This document shows positions 1 to 12,100 of a DNA stretch of 64,000 nt, piece after piece. Each line of letters opens with the position of its first letter. Positions within the stretch are counted from its first letter, which is position 1. This DNA comes from Acanthosoma haemorrhoidale. Taxonomy: Eukaryota > Arthropoda > Insecta > Hemiptera > Acanthosomatidae. A program made the position numbers and the translations under genes. The DNA lies in contig OV884011.1 of NCBI GenBank assembly GCA_930367205.1, positions 166,543,226-166,607,225 of the forward strand, read 5' to 3'. Under the pieces are notes generated by a model that worked only from the letters and a program-made list of their open reading frames with translations, had not been told where the DNA came from and ran no database searches.

Positions 1-1058
1 TTTATTTATTTAATACCAATGAACTCGGTACATAAACGGGGGAGGTGGCTCATGGTGATTACAATTGGTTCTATAATAAAAATAAATTAAATAAAATTGG
101 CTTCCTGTAAGTTTCATATGTTCCTGGCTTCTAACTCTTTTATATTTATATTCTTTCACATGGGTCAACATATTTCCCACAGGATATGTTTTACACCGTA
201 ACAGTCTTTCAGAGGGACTGGATCTTTAGGTCTAGATAGCAGCAGTATGTAGACAACTCTACTGGAATAGGATACCCTTATTATTGCTCTGTTTATAATC
301 CGGTTTATTTTGTTAAAGACTGTAAAGTATAGTAATTTGGTACAGCTTATGCCCTTTGGAACAGCTTTCCTTATCTTTACCTCACCCAACAATTGTTTTC
401 TTACAAGGCATTTTAACAGTTTATATACAATAGCGATTGGCTATGGCTATGTGCCTGATTTCACACATTTATCTGTTATATTGCTCTTGCTTCAAAGACA
501 AACTATTAAGCCGATTGATCATGAACGGAAACATTACTGTTTTAAAGTTGTCATGGGTGAAAGTACCCTTATCACCATTAGAAGATTTCCTCTAGCTTTC
601 ATAAGATAGTCATTATTAGGACTATCTCCATCATATCATGTCTAAAAAGCTGATGCATCCATTATCATCTATAGTTACCATCACAAAATTAGAAGCTTGA
701 AACCACAACATATGTCAAGCCTTGTTGCCGCTCTGTGCACTACTTCTCTTCTATCCACATGATTTCTTTACTTCTTTACCCCCACCCCATGTATGTGGCA
801 ACACCACACCAAGTAGCCCGTTCACTCCAAGCATCTAATTTCATGAAGGCAAATATAGTTTTGATCTTAACAGTCAGATGCTTTGAATGTCATATTTATT
901 TTCACAAATCCAAGCCAAATATTGAGAGGACGATAAGAGTGAATAGTTTGGAAAGGTATGAACCAAGGAAGTACTGTTAGAATACAAGGAAAGAGAAAAA
1001 GAGCCGACCTAAATCGACATAGAGAAGGGAGGACAGAAGAACACCTTACAATACTTAC
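1..1058. other. AT-rich DNA, no gene recognised
   Basis: I see no convincing exon here. The open frames are short and read as noise. If the minus-strand gene described next is real, this stretch is the start of a further intron or its downstream part. Confidence 0.4.
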
Positions 1059-4000
1059 AGGTTAGTTTTCTGGTATCATCGACTTCCATCTTCACTTCTG
1101 CTGTAAGTACTTCACGGTCAACATCTTCATCTGGAACATGTTTTAGTGATATTTAGTTTCATTATACTAATTAATAATATTCAATTAAAGAGAGAGAGAG
1201 TTCATTCTTAGAAAAAAGAAGTTCAGTTGTAATTCAGACTTAATAAAGTACAGTTATATTTAAAACTGTATAGTTGTTAAATAAGAAAAAAGGAGTCTAA
1301 TGCATGCCAATATGTGCAGATATAACTAAATACAAAGTGATTGGGTTTCAGTGATCTATTAATAATATCTGAATGTGGCTGTCATTATAAGAGCATGATC
1401 ACCAAATCAGTGAAGGTAATAATAGGTCGAATGCTATCAGTGATCAGGTGAATCCTGTATACACCATTTTTGATGCTGTAAATATATTCAATCTATTTCA
1501 TTCATAATAAGTTCAAGTTTTCATTTGAGAGTAAATAACCAACCAATTTACATAAATAATAAACAAATTTGTGACAAACATAGATATTCTTTTTAATTTG
1601 TTACCTTCCAGGTTTCATTTTAGGTCAAACATTTTTAAAAAATGGTAAAATCAAGGCAATATAAAAAATATATCAATGAAACTGAAATAATTGATTTTCA
1701 ATCCTGGACATTAAATATTAGCTATCATATACTTTGATTTTATTATATCTAAACCGAAACATATCCAGATTTTTGTTGAAATTTGAGACCGATTGGATCA
1801 TTTTTGCAGACAATATCGTGGAGCAGACAGACAAACAGATATGCAGACAAATGTCGTCTGAAAGTAGAGTCTCTCCCTTTAAGTTAAGCAATTACTATTT
1901 AATTTACTATTCTCACATACTATTCATATTTGAGGTACTGGAAAAATATCCGATGAGCTATTAGGGTAACAACCAAGATCAAATTCACCTTGCACAGTGT
2001 AACCTATCATGATTTTATAATAATATTAATTATCATAATAATATTAATAATAATAATAATATCATAATTTTATGACTAGTGTATTGTCTGATGAGAGAAT
2101 GTATTTCTAAAATGTCCTATTAAGATTATATATCTACATGATTTTCTTACCGCCATCCGATTCAGTTCCCTCTACAATCAGCTCTTGTTTTAAATAGGCT
2201 TCACATGCTGAAAACATGGCCCAAAAAACTAATTAATAACAGAACATGTTTTTTTAATGACAATTTTTCATTAAAAAAGAAAAAAATCTTACGATATAAT
2301 TCTTCTTCTTCATTCATTTCTTCATTTGAAAGTGATTCGTCAGCATTGTCCGAATCTGGAAAGATAGATAATTACAGCATTTGACAACAGGCACAAGCCC
2401 TATTATGTAAGATGTTGTCAGAGTGATACCAAAATATGATTCCTTCGTTAAACAACAGGCAATTTTGTTCAAACTTGGATGTATGAGGAGGAATAGGGAT
2501 GGTTTCAATGAGACCTGAATAGACATAAAGTATAATGTCTAATGTTTCCCAAGGAAAACTTCATCTCAAAGGAAAGGAACTAGTATTTCTGCATCAGTAT
2601 GAAATGGTTCAAAGCTTGCAGTTATTGCGTTTCGTAAATATGAGGTAAGGAGCCAACGTCTTACTGCCGTCCTCAAACCATCTTGCACTAAGACCTGTTG
2701 CATACATTCATAATATATCAAAACATTGTCTATTAATAAAGTTGATGAAAATCTGACATTTCAATTACTGAAGTCGAAATCCAAACAAATTTATCCACAC
2801 ATATTTGAGTCCACGGATAACTATGAACTCACAGTAGATAGATTTATATTTGTCAGCCATTCAATTTCGAGCCATGGTAATGCAATTAAGAATAAAAGCC
2901 GTTTCAGGTTTAACAAGACAGAGGTTAAGGCCGACATAAACCAAAATAGAATGCATTGCGATTTTCAACTGTAAGAGTTTATTCTAATTTTTAGTGGCCC
3001 CAAAAAAATAATTTAACATTCTTAACCTGGCTAGGCAAGGCTAGAATCCTAAACATAATCCACCTTCTTAATACATACTACTATAATAAAATAAACCAAA
3101 AAATTTTGTGTGAAGTCAAACCTCTATATATCGATAATCTCTATAAATCAAACTTTTTTCAAGAACCTTAAATTTAATTAGAAGAAACTCTTTATATCAA
3201 ATTAAAGTTTTATAAATCGAACAATCCTTTAAAAAAAAATTGACAGTGGCTAAAAATTAGACGAAAGACAGATAGACATAAATTAAATAAGAAAAAAGAA
3301 GTACAAAACTAAAAAAATATGTTCAAAACCATTTCACAAGGCAATAGAAGAAATTTGGAGAGCTTGATCACAAAAAACAAAAAGTAATTACAGAATACTT
3401 CTCTGAAGTACTTTTACTTTTTGTACGCTGTTTTCTTAATTTGGAATGAAATCTTTATTTTAAATTAAGTTTGGATTTATCTTTCTTGCTGTGGACAAAA
3501 CATGTCCCCTAAACGAAAATCATCGAATTTGAATGTGAAGTTTAAGACTTAAAAGGAGATGTAGGAAGCATGATACAAAATATAAACAAGGCAAAAACTT
3601 ACAAAATAATGACAATTATAGTATAAACAATTTACAATAATCATGGTTTGGTTATTAGAACCTGTGACAGTTTTCGAGGAGAAACAAGTTAAATCCTTAA
3701 AAGTTAACAATATTAATGAAGCGGAATTAAAATCGGTGAAGACAATACCAAAAAAGATTATGCTTGTGTCTGGGATAAAAGGACTATGCTGCAATTTAGG
3801 CACTTATTGATCTTTACGTTATCTCTAGGCAGCTCGATAAATTTAACAAGGGATACAGCCTTCAAGAAAAGGTAATGTTAGGTGAAAGTGCTGGAAATGG
3901 AAAAACATTTCTGAAAACCATTGACCGTAATTTATTTTAGTATGTTGATAAAAAATTAAAATTCTTAAAAAAATTGAGTCTTCCACCAGTATATATTGAG

Positions 4001-4107
4001 GACTGCCTTTTTTTAAAAAAAAGTAATACAAAATATGCTCCTTTTCATACCAGCATCTTGGAGTGATCCTTCTTCATCAGACTCCTCTTGAACATTCACT
4101 TCACAGG
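1059..4107 (-). CDS. Series of four phase 1-1 microexons of an unidentified gene (partial)
   Basis: Four short minus-strand exons are each bounded by a good acceptor and a GT donor: 4051-4107 (57 nt), 2293-2355 (63 nt), 2151-2207 (57 nt) and 1059-1130 (72 nt). Every one starts and ends in phase 1, so they join in frame in this order and any one could be skipped without a frameshift. They encode acidic peptides: first CEVNVQEESDEEGSLQDA, then SDNADESLSNEE and an EEEE run, then CEAYLKQELIVEGTESDG, then EDVDREVLTAEVKMEVDD. The first and third exons have equal length and both open with a Cys-Glu pair, which suggests exon duplication. Neither the start codon nor the end was found; the gene probably continues past the left edge. 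Acidic linkers like these are common upstream of zinc fingers in insect transcription factors, but that identity is a guess. Confidence 0.5.
3105..3560 (+). mobile_element. Possible pogo/Tigger-like DNA transposon relic
   Basis: Starting near 3112 is a stretch (GTCAAACCTCTATATATCG, then ATAAATCAAAC) that resembles the terminal repeats of pogo/Tigger elements. About 390 bp on, an ATG at 3503 opens a short peptide beginning MSPKRKSSNLNVKFK and then a stop, which looks like the extreme N-terminus of a pogo-type transposase. No further transposase and no right terminal repeat were found. It lies in the intron between two of the minus-strand microexons. Confidence 0.3.
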
Positions 4108-4424
4108 CTGCAAAAACATAAACAAAATTATTACCTATATTTAAATACGAAGAAATATAGACAACCAATGTATTAATAATTACTAGGAGTGGTCTTTGTG
4201 TCCACTGGAAACAGGAGCAGTATGAGGGTGGTTTCTATACATACATTCTATTATTAAAATATAATAATAATTATTATTTAACACAAACACTAACGAGTTC
4301 TCAGAAACTTAAAATTAAACACATTGTAGTCTCCATAGGCGAATGTCGCTTTTGTGATGTTTTCAGAGTTTGGAGGAATCCCACTAAACAGTTTGGACAT
4401 TGACGCGGTCATTTTCTATATGAA

Positions 4425-4490
4425 ATAGTTCAGTTGGAAAGAGCGCCTGGCCAGAGATCAAGAGATTCAAGGTTCACTTTTATCTCACAA
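4425..4490 (+). repeat. tRNA-like SINE head (tentative)
   Basis: The string TTCAGTTGGAAAGAGCGCC, followed after about 20 bases by AAGATTCAAGGTTCAC, resembles the D-arm/A-box and B-box order of a tRNA-derived SINE head. The A box is imperfect and no SINE body or tail could be delimited. Confidence 0.25.
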
Positions 4491-6002
4491 ACCGAATTGA
4501 TGCAATAGAAATAAATATAACTTTTGAAAGAATGTTTTTTTTTTAGTACAATCCTGCAGTTAATTCTTGCGTTCTCACTTCATGAATATTTTTGGTCGAA
4601 TATTACAGCCAAAATATTTTAAAATGGATGTTATGGTAATTTCTGGTAATCAGGGACTGACAGGTAAGGCAAAGATAACCTTAACTCTTCTAAACATAAC
4701 CTCCTCCTTACTGCAGGTCTACAAAAATATAAAAGTACCAACAAATCTTCTGAGTGAAGGATGATGTGATGCTATTACTCCTTCGGAAAAAGTATATTTA
4801 TCTAAAAAGTTTCCCCTGGGATGTCTTATTTTATTATCTATATGCTTCATTTTCCAGTGACAATTGCTCTTCCTGATCTTTTGTCCCGCAATCCAGACAC
4901 CTCTCAAGAAGTCTCCGGGAATGATATTAACTAAATTAAATGCTTTAATTATATTACCCGATGAACAACACTCGTAAGTGTGATTTAATTTCTGTGCGTC
5001 ATTAGTTGGATGGTCTTGTATTTCACAAGGGTTTCTTCGGTAGTCTGGTAGGATCCCATCTTTCCCTATGCAGTGTCCTGTGAGCAGAGTGGCACCCTGG
5101 CATCTTCAAGTGATGAGTGAGCCCAATACTTGTAAGCTAAGAGGTACTCCATGGTAGCCCGAATAATGTTGAACATTTAACACAGGAAATAACACATGTG
5201 AAATGACTCTTAATAGCAAAACCTTGTCTAATAAATACGTTATTATGGAATATCCCAGCTAACCTGTAACCTCCATGTTAAATAAATTGCACGGAATCCA
5301 GACACCAGGGAATCGTTTCAGTAACGATGTAAAATAAATTATTATTGTTAAAATAACCACTAGTTGACAGCATGAACTGATAAAAAAAAAGCCTTTCACA
5401 ACTTGTTCCAAAGAGGTACTGTTTTTAAAAGAGCAAATAAGCAGTCGGTTTTTGTTGATTTGTTTTTCAAATACTGACCAGGCATGTGCTGCTAAACCCT
5501 GGGTGTGGTCAAACTAAGACTAAACTAACGAGAGTAGTTCAAGTAAACTGCAATTAAAACTAAAAATTGATTGGTACTTGCTGACAACAATCACGATTCA
5601 TATTTCCTCTGCGTGCAAATAACAACGAACCCTCTAAACTGATCAATCGCAATTTAAAGCTATCTGACTTCTTTTTTATTACACGATGAACATAGCTATA
5701 TTGATTGAATATTATTATATAGTCGAGTACACACACTTATATTATTGTACTGTTGATATTGAAATTCCTAATACAAACCTATTCCTAACTATGTGAGTAG
5801 ACTTTAAACCATTAGTTTATACCATAGTTTGTACAAGGGGAGACATTGACTTATTTTTACATGAGTAGACTAGTTATCATATATAAAATAATAATAATAG
5901 CATATAAAATTGTTTTTTTGATCATCTAAATGGGTAAAATTTTGTTATTTACTAAAACCTGATAAGCCAATAGCATGTTTTGAAATACTATTGTATATTA
6001 TA
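4491..6002. other. Intergenic or intronic DNA with a possible LINE relic
   Basis: Mostly AT-rich and uninformative. On the minus strand about 4780-5110 reads with an LLTGHC motif and a following Cys/His-containing stretch that could be a decayed RNase H/C-terminal part of a LINE polyprotein. The similarity is weak, so I call no element. Confidence 0.25.
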
Positions 6003-6954
6003 TCAGGTGGAGTCATAAGTAACTTCCGATGCGGCTAAGTAGAATTTATTGTTCGTATCTACCCACTATGATGTATAGTTTTCACTATATAGACGAGGCT
6101 TCTGTTAGTCTTTTGTCAACTGTTTTGTGTGATACACGTTACGTTAAACTGTTTTTTTTAACCTCTGAAATGGAGAGTCAAAAAGTACATATTCGTCATG
6201 TAATACTTTGGGAATTTAAACAAGGCAATAGTGCTAGGGCGACAGTTGAAAAAATATGCAGTGTATATGGCGAAGGACTAATAATTGATTGGGCAGTTAG
6301 AAATTGGTTTATAAAATTCCGTTCTGGAGATACGACCTTAAAAGACGAACCGAGGGCAGGACGTTCTTCCGACTTTGACAACCTTTTTAAGTCAATATTG
6401 GAGCAAAATCCACGTCAACCAATAAGAGGTATAGCAGAAAGGTTGAATACACCACAATCAACTGTTAACCACCATCTGGAGAAATTAGGGAAAGTAAGCA
6501 AGTTAGGAGTGTGGGTACCTCACAATCTCAGTGAACGGAATGAAGCAGATCGCATGTCAATCGCCACTAGTCTGCTCTCATGGGTAAAAATTGAGTCTTT
6601 TTTAAACAGGATTGTAACAGGCGATGAAAAATGGGTTACCTAAGACAATATAGTCCGCAAAAGACAGTGGCTTGATAAGGATCAACCACCCCTACCAGAT
6701 CCGAAAGCAAACATCCATGGCAAAAAGATTTTATTGTGTGTATGGTGGGATTGCCAAGGAATAATTCACCACGAAGTTGTTGAAGTCAAATTTTACGATT
6801 ACTGCGGATAGATACGTTCAGCAGTTGCAAAGAGTGCATGAGAAACTCTATGAAAAGTGTCCTGCACTCGTCAAAATTTATATAATTTTGTTATTTAATG
6901 AGAGCAAAATAAATGTTTGATGAAAAAACGGAAGTTACTTATGACTCAACCTAA
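6003..6954 (+). mobile_element. Mariner-family element, internally deleted
   Basis: Two near-identical inverted ends flank the element. The left end reads TCAGGTGGAGTCATAAGTAA from 6003; the right end, read on the minus strand from 6954, is TTAGGTTGAGTCATAAGTAA. A TA sits just outside the left end, and a TA lies one base away from the right end. At about 950 bp it is shorter than the usual 1.3 kb because the middle of the transposase is missing. It lies upstream of the lipase gene. Confidence 0.85.
6170..6920 (+). pseudogene. Mariner transposase pseudogene
   Basis: The frame opens at an ATG (MESQKVHIRHVI) and shows the mariner helix-turn-helix region, including NWFIKFRSGD and DEPRAGRSSD, the linker helices around STVNHHLEKLGKVSK, and the first catalytic Asp in TGDEKWV. 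It then meets a TAA stop at 6641. Related sequence continues (VWWDCQGIIHHEV, then after a frameshift LQRVHEKLYEKCPALVK) and jumps directly to the final residues LFNESKINV. The deletion removes the second and third catalytic Asp, so the product cannot be active. Confidence 0.85.
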
Positions 6955-9179
6955 ATACATCAACAAAAAAAAAAAAATAGCTGTTCTCAAGGTTTATTTG
7001 CTCATTGAAAAACAGTACCTCTGCGGAGCAAGTTGTGGAAGAAGGGGCTAGTAAAATTACGTCGCCGAACTTCTGTCCCTTGCAAATTACCGGCTGTGAA
7101 ATTCAGCAAAAAAGTTCAAGAATGGGTGCCTGCATTTTCCCAGAAAAACAGCAAAAAACAAAAGGAAAAGAAAAAAAAAACTTTTATTCTTGCAAGTAGA
7201 AGGATGGTGGGAGCTGAATCTGGAGATAGTTGGTGTGTGTAATAGCAAAATAACCTCTTACCGGTGATCCCAAAGTGGAGAAGAAAAAATTCTTCTCGAT
7301 GTTCACTCTCCAAACAATTGGTAGCGTGGGTGGGTGGTGGATATCCGGTGTACAGTCAGCGATGAAGAAGTAGTGTGAATGTGGGGTCATCATCAATCAA
7401 AAAATTTCCGAGGGTCCTTCTTCATTCTCAAATCTCATGGAACTGAGCCGGTAATTCGCTGACGATCGGAGTTGATCCGCAATGCCAAAACAAAGTCGAT
7501 GCTGATCGCATTAGAGTTCACCTTATCACTTGCTTAGACGTAAACAACCTTAATTCCTAATTATAAATCTCAATACAACAAAATATTACAATCTTGGTTT
7601 TTCTTTTAACAAATAAATAAAATTAATTTTTATAATAACGTGAGTGAAAAAAAATATTTGGGACCCAACACAAGTTGTTAGTCATTTTATCAATATTAAT
7701 TCAGATGTAGATCCAATTCAACAAAAAAAAATCCAGCTATTCATTCATAAAAACTAACAAAAAAAAAAAAGAAGAGACATGGTAATGACGCAAGTAAGTT
7801 GGCATTGATACCGAAACACATTGATTATCATTCAGTTATTTACCATGAGCCTAAAGAGCTCTCATTAAACAGCTGTATACTTTGTGAACATATTACAATA
7901 AATTAAATTTATAAGTAATTAGCGAGAAGACCAATTTACTATGTAAATTAAGAAAGTAACGCTTATACCGCCTATTGTATTGACCGCGTAATATATTTAT
8001 GCATAACATCTTTATTTCAAGTGTCCATATTAATTATTATTCATATAAGTATCCTGACCGCCGAGCCAGAACGGAAACTATAATCACACAAAGTTATAAA
8101 AATTGTCTTTTTGAAAATTAGGTTTATTTGTGCTCATTTGCGTTTACAGAGCTTCAAACAAGATACCCAAAACGCAAACAATTTTTTTATGGTCAGCGTT
8201 ATTAATTAATTACTTACAATTAAAAATTAAATATTTCCTAATCGAGTTAAGTAGCGAATCATATTCTTTAATATGATAAAGATTTTATTTAAATATTTTG
8301 GTATTTAGTGGACTACTGTTACTTTAAATCATTACAACTGCCATCAAGAGGATTTTGGCGAATTTTTAACTAAAGTTCTGTTCGTTCTGTTCGAATGTTC
8401 TGTTTCTTCAAACTCATCTTGAATTCTTCATATTTTTCAGTGTGAACGAACCCTAAGGATATCATGACATGTTAACCTAAAAATCATTTCTTGTAACTTC
8501 TTTAATCCGTGCAATGCATTTTCGATTTAAATTCGACCGTAAGAGGTCCAACAACGATCAAACTTAAGAAATAGATCAGATCACGTGGTTATGGAATGTT
8601 TTGACCTGAAGTTGAAGAATCGCAACGGTTGTAAATACCCGTACTAAATTCTTCATATGTGGTCTTAAAGAGGAACTAATACAATCCTCTCCGGTCGAAA
8701 TAAAACTACATTTTTTGTCACTTTGAAACAATGTTGTGTGCGTTTAGTTGTTAAAAGCTACTTTAGCAGATTTCTTTGCCTTTTGATACTATACGAGTAT
8801 ATTTATACGGAAATTACTATCTTATTCATTTTAATTTCTATCAAAACTGTACTTTATTATTTACTTTTTGAACAATTTATTAAACAAAAATTTATTTACA
8901 TATTACTACTTTTTATGGTACTAAATTTCTGTTCTAGATAACTTCCCCTATTAACTCAAAATAATTTTTACGTGTTTTTATATTATATTCATTCAAATTG
9001 CCAGAACCCTGTAACAAATAAATAATTAATCCTTATAATTGCTATTATTATGTGAATAAGACATTAGTAAAACTAATGAACGTGTAGGAAGAACAATGCA
9101 CTGTGTGAACAATATGCAAGGCTATTTGTAGTAGCGAGATAGTAACTTGGGTGGGAGTGCACAGTCAGAGGTGAGCGAG
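6955..9179. other. Intergenic DNA upstream of the lipase gene
   Basis: No gene was recognised. About 7000-7520 is less AT-rich than its surroundings but has no convincing exon. From 7560 the sequence is AT-rich. The last few hundred bases before 9180 should hold the lipase promoter and 5' UTR; I found no TATA box I would defend. Confidence 0.4.
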
Positions 9180-12100
9180 ATGAGTTCCTTACTCCTGCTG
9201 ATCGTGGTCGGGGCCGGCGCCAGGTACTCCCGTCCGGACAGAGACCCTCCGAGCTTCCGTGGTCTCAGCAGCTTAGTGAGTCTTCATACCTTTAACCTTC
9301 TTAATTCCTTCCTCGAAAGATTCGACAATTGACTTTTGTTTGAGGCGTTTAGTTTCAAAACCAGGAAGAATCCATTTTCAGAAATTTTACAGGAAGTGGC
9401 AAATAAAAATCCCATTCCAGGCATTTGAATTTGGGTAAATGTTTATGGCACTTTTGGAAAGAACCGAGGCCCGACATGGTTTTGAGATCAATTTTCATCG
9501 TCAACAACATTTTAGTTTTTATGTCAATTGGGGTTGTTTTTTTTCGTCTCTCCTGTAAAATTGAGCGGATGAATATGTTGAGATATCTGTTCGGGCTAAC
9601 GAAAGAGATAATATATTTTCATCAGATTTATTAATCCACAAAGTTTTTTTTTATTTGTACGAAATACAAGTGCAAACTAACAAACGTTATGTACAAAATA
9701 AAATTATTATTTACTTATCATTTCTGTATAATTTCTTTAGAAACTGTTGTTGACTTACGAAGTATGCTATAAATAAATTTGATGAAAATCTTCCATCAAA
9801 TCTCCCATATAATTTATCCACTCAGAAGGTCGTGTGATCACCGATTTCAATTAAAATATGTTTTTTTAGTTTGTTGGTTCAATGAATACTTGTGCACCAA
9901 AAATGTTGTGAATTCACATGGTATGCAATTTTTTTCCAAATCCGTTGTAAAACTCAATTTCTTCTCTTTTAGTATAAGTCAACATCAGTTGGATTTATTA
10001 TATCATAAGTAAGGAAAACCATTATGAAATGAACATAAATACCTGAAGCCTTAATTTATATCCCCCGTTTCTAATTTATCTACCGAGACGTTTAGTTAAT
10101 AAGTTACTAAACACATTATTTTTGAATGGCCATATGAATTCTTTTATATGGGTTTTTATGGGCGATAAAAAGAAATAGGAACTTATTTCTTTCCTAATAA
10201 TTTTGTTTTTCTTACTTTACTTGAAGCATCTACTGGTTTTTGGTACCATTTAATACAACCCGTCATGTTTTGATCATATTCTAAATTTCAAAAAAATTGA
10301 ATGATGAATAATAACTTAATTTGGCACTCAAGACGAAGACAGAAACGAAGATAAAAAAATTGAGTTCTTGAACGTGGAATATTTTTTTTTTCTCGGTTCC
10401 TAGTAGGCCAGTAGGGGTTGAATTCGGAAATAATGGAAACAAAGGTAAGCGCTGGTGGTTAAGTCAAAAAAATGAGTGAAAAAGAGGTGTTTCTTCAGTC
10501 TATTCAAAATAAATAAAAAATGATTCATCCAATCAAAGGGACCATCCTATATATTGGGTTTGCACCAGTAGACAGCGTTGGTTGTTTCGTTATTCCTTTG
10601 TTAATGTTAGAATTTTTTTCCTTTGATATGCGGTAGTCGATAACATAAGGTTGCTATAGAAACAAATTCCGTGTAATTTTGTTTACAACTGTCAGCTTAC
10701 GGTCAGTTTTAACATGGAATGAAAAAATAAGCATTTTCGTCACCTTTTACTTTTTTAGTTTCATAAAGGCAAGAAAGCGGCTGAGGCTCACAAACAAATA
10801 TTTGAAGTTTATGGTGTTGATTTGCACGTGTCAGAATTGGTTAAAAAAAATTCGTTCTCGAGCTTTTTCACTGAAAGAAAACCAACGTTCTGGTCGACCT
10901 TCTGAAGTTGATGATGACAAAATGAACGCCATGATTGAATCGAATCGTCATGACTGTGCGAGAGATTGCAATCACACTTACTAGAAAAAGTTGAAAAAAT
11001 GACGGAAACTTCGGAAGAAGCCATTAATCTTACAACTGAAGTAATTTTGATGTACTGGTATTCATTTTACTCAGAATCGATTACTCTAATAATGTTACAT
11101 AAACGTTTCCTTTGATTGGATAAATAGTTTTTTTACTTATTTTGAAGCAACTGAAAAACACCCTTTTTTTTACAAAATTGTTTGACCTTAACACCAGTGC
11201 GTGCCATGGAGGAGGGAGTTAACTCAGGATATGCATATTTGACCTAAAGGTTTCCACCTTTGTTCGAATTATTTACGACTCCAGGACCCCCCCCCCCTGC
11301 TTACTAGGTTATAGGTCCTGTTTTCTGGTTCCCATTGTGAGTTGCATACTGACGGGTAACTTTAAACTCCCAGTTTATGGTAATTTTTACACATGCGAAT
11401 TTGTTTTTAGTCAACCAGCAACGATTTTTTTTTTTTTTTATAGCGGTAAACCTAGGCTCATAAAAACGCAGCTAGAGTTCAGTAACCCAAATATTCTATT
11501 CCTGAAATGTTTGCCCTACTCTCGACGTCATACACGCCGTAAGGGTAGTCATGCCGTAAGGGTCCTTTTCCAGAACACGTTGGCTTCCTCTGCAGGATAC
11601 TCTTCTACGGGCTTTGAGGTGATAACTGAGGACGGCTACAGCCTCTGGCTCTACAGGATCGGCTCCAGTCCAGGACCTCCGGTACTCCTGTTGCACGGCA
11701 TCTTCCTGGCCGGAGACTCTTGGATATCCGGGGGGCCGAACAAGGGCCTTGGTAAGGATATCGCTGGTATTATTTACAGTTGTTTTCTACTAACTCGGTT
11801 GATAATCGTAAAGTAAATATTTGGTGTGGCGTACATACATAAATGTAAATCAATGTGTTAGACGTCCATACATACCTTTCATTTTTAATATTAACTAAAT
11901 ATTGTTGAAATCAATTAAATATTCAACGATATAGTGATAAAATTGTTATAATAAAAGAAAATTCAGTCTTCAATAAGATTATAGAAGTGTATGTATATTG
12001 TCTTGATTTTACTTTAGTTAGAAATGTTTGAGCTTAAAAATTGATCTATTATTAGTGTATTGAGAAACCTATACCTCTGGTTGGCTCATCACCCTCAATT

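Noticed and set aside
7005..7396. Several overlapping frames on both strands around 7.0-7.4 kb
   Set aside because: No start, homology or splice pattern is consistent. One frame ends at a possible minus-strand donor in the right phase for the microexon gene, but it has no acceptor or ATG upstream.
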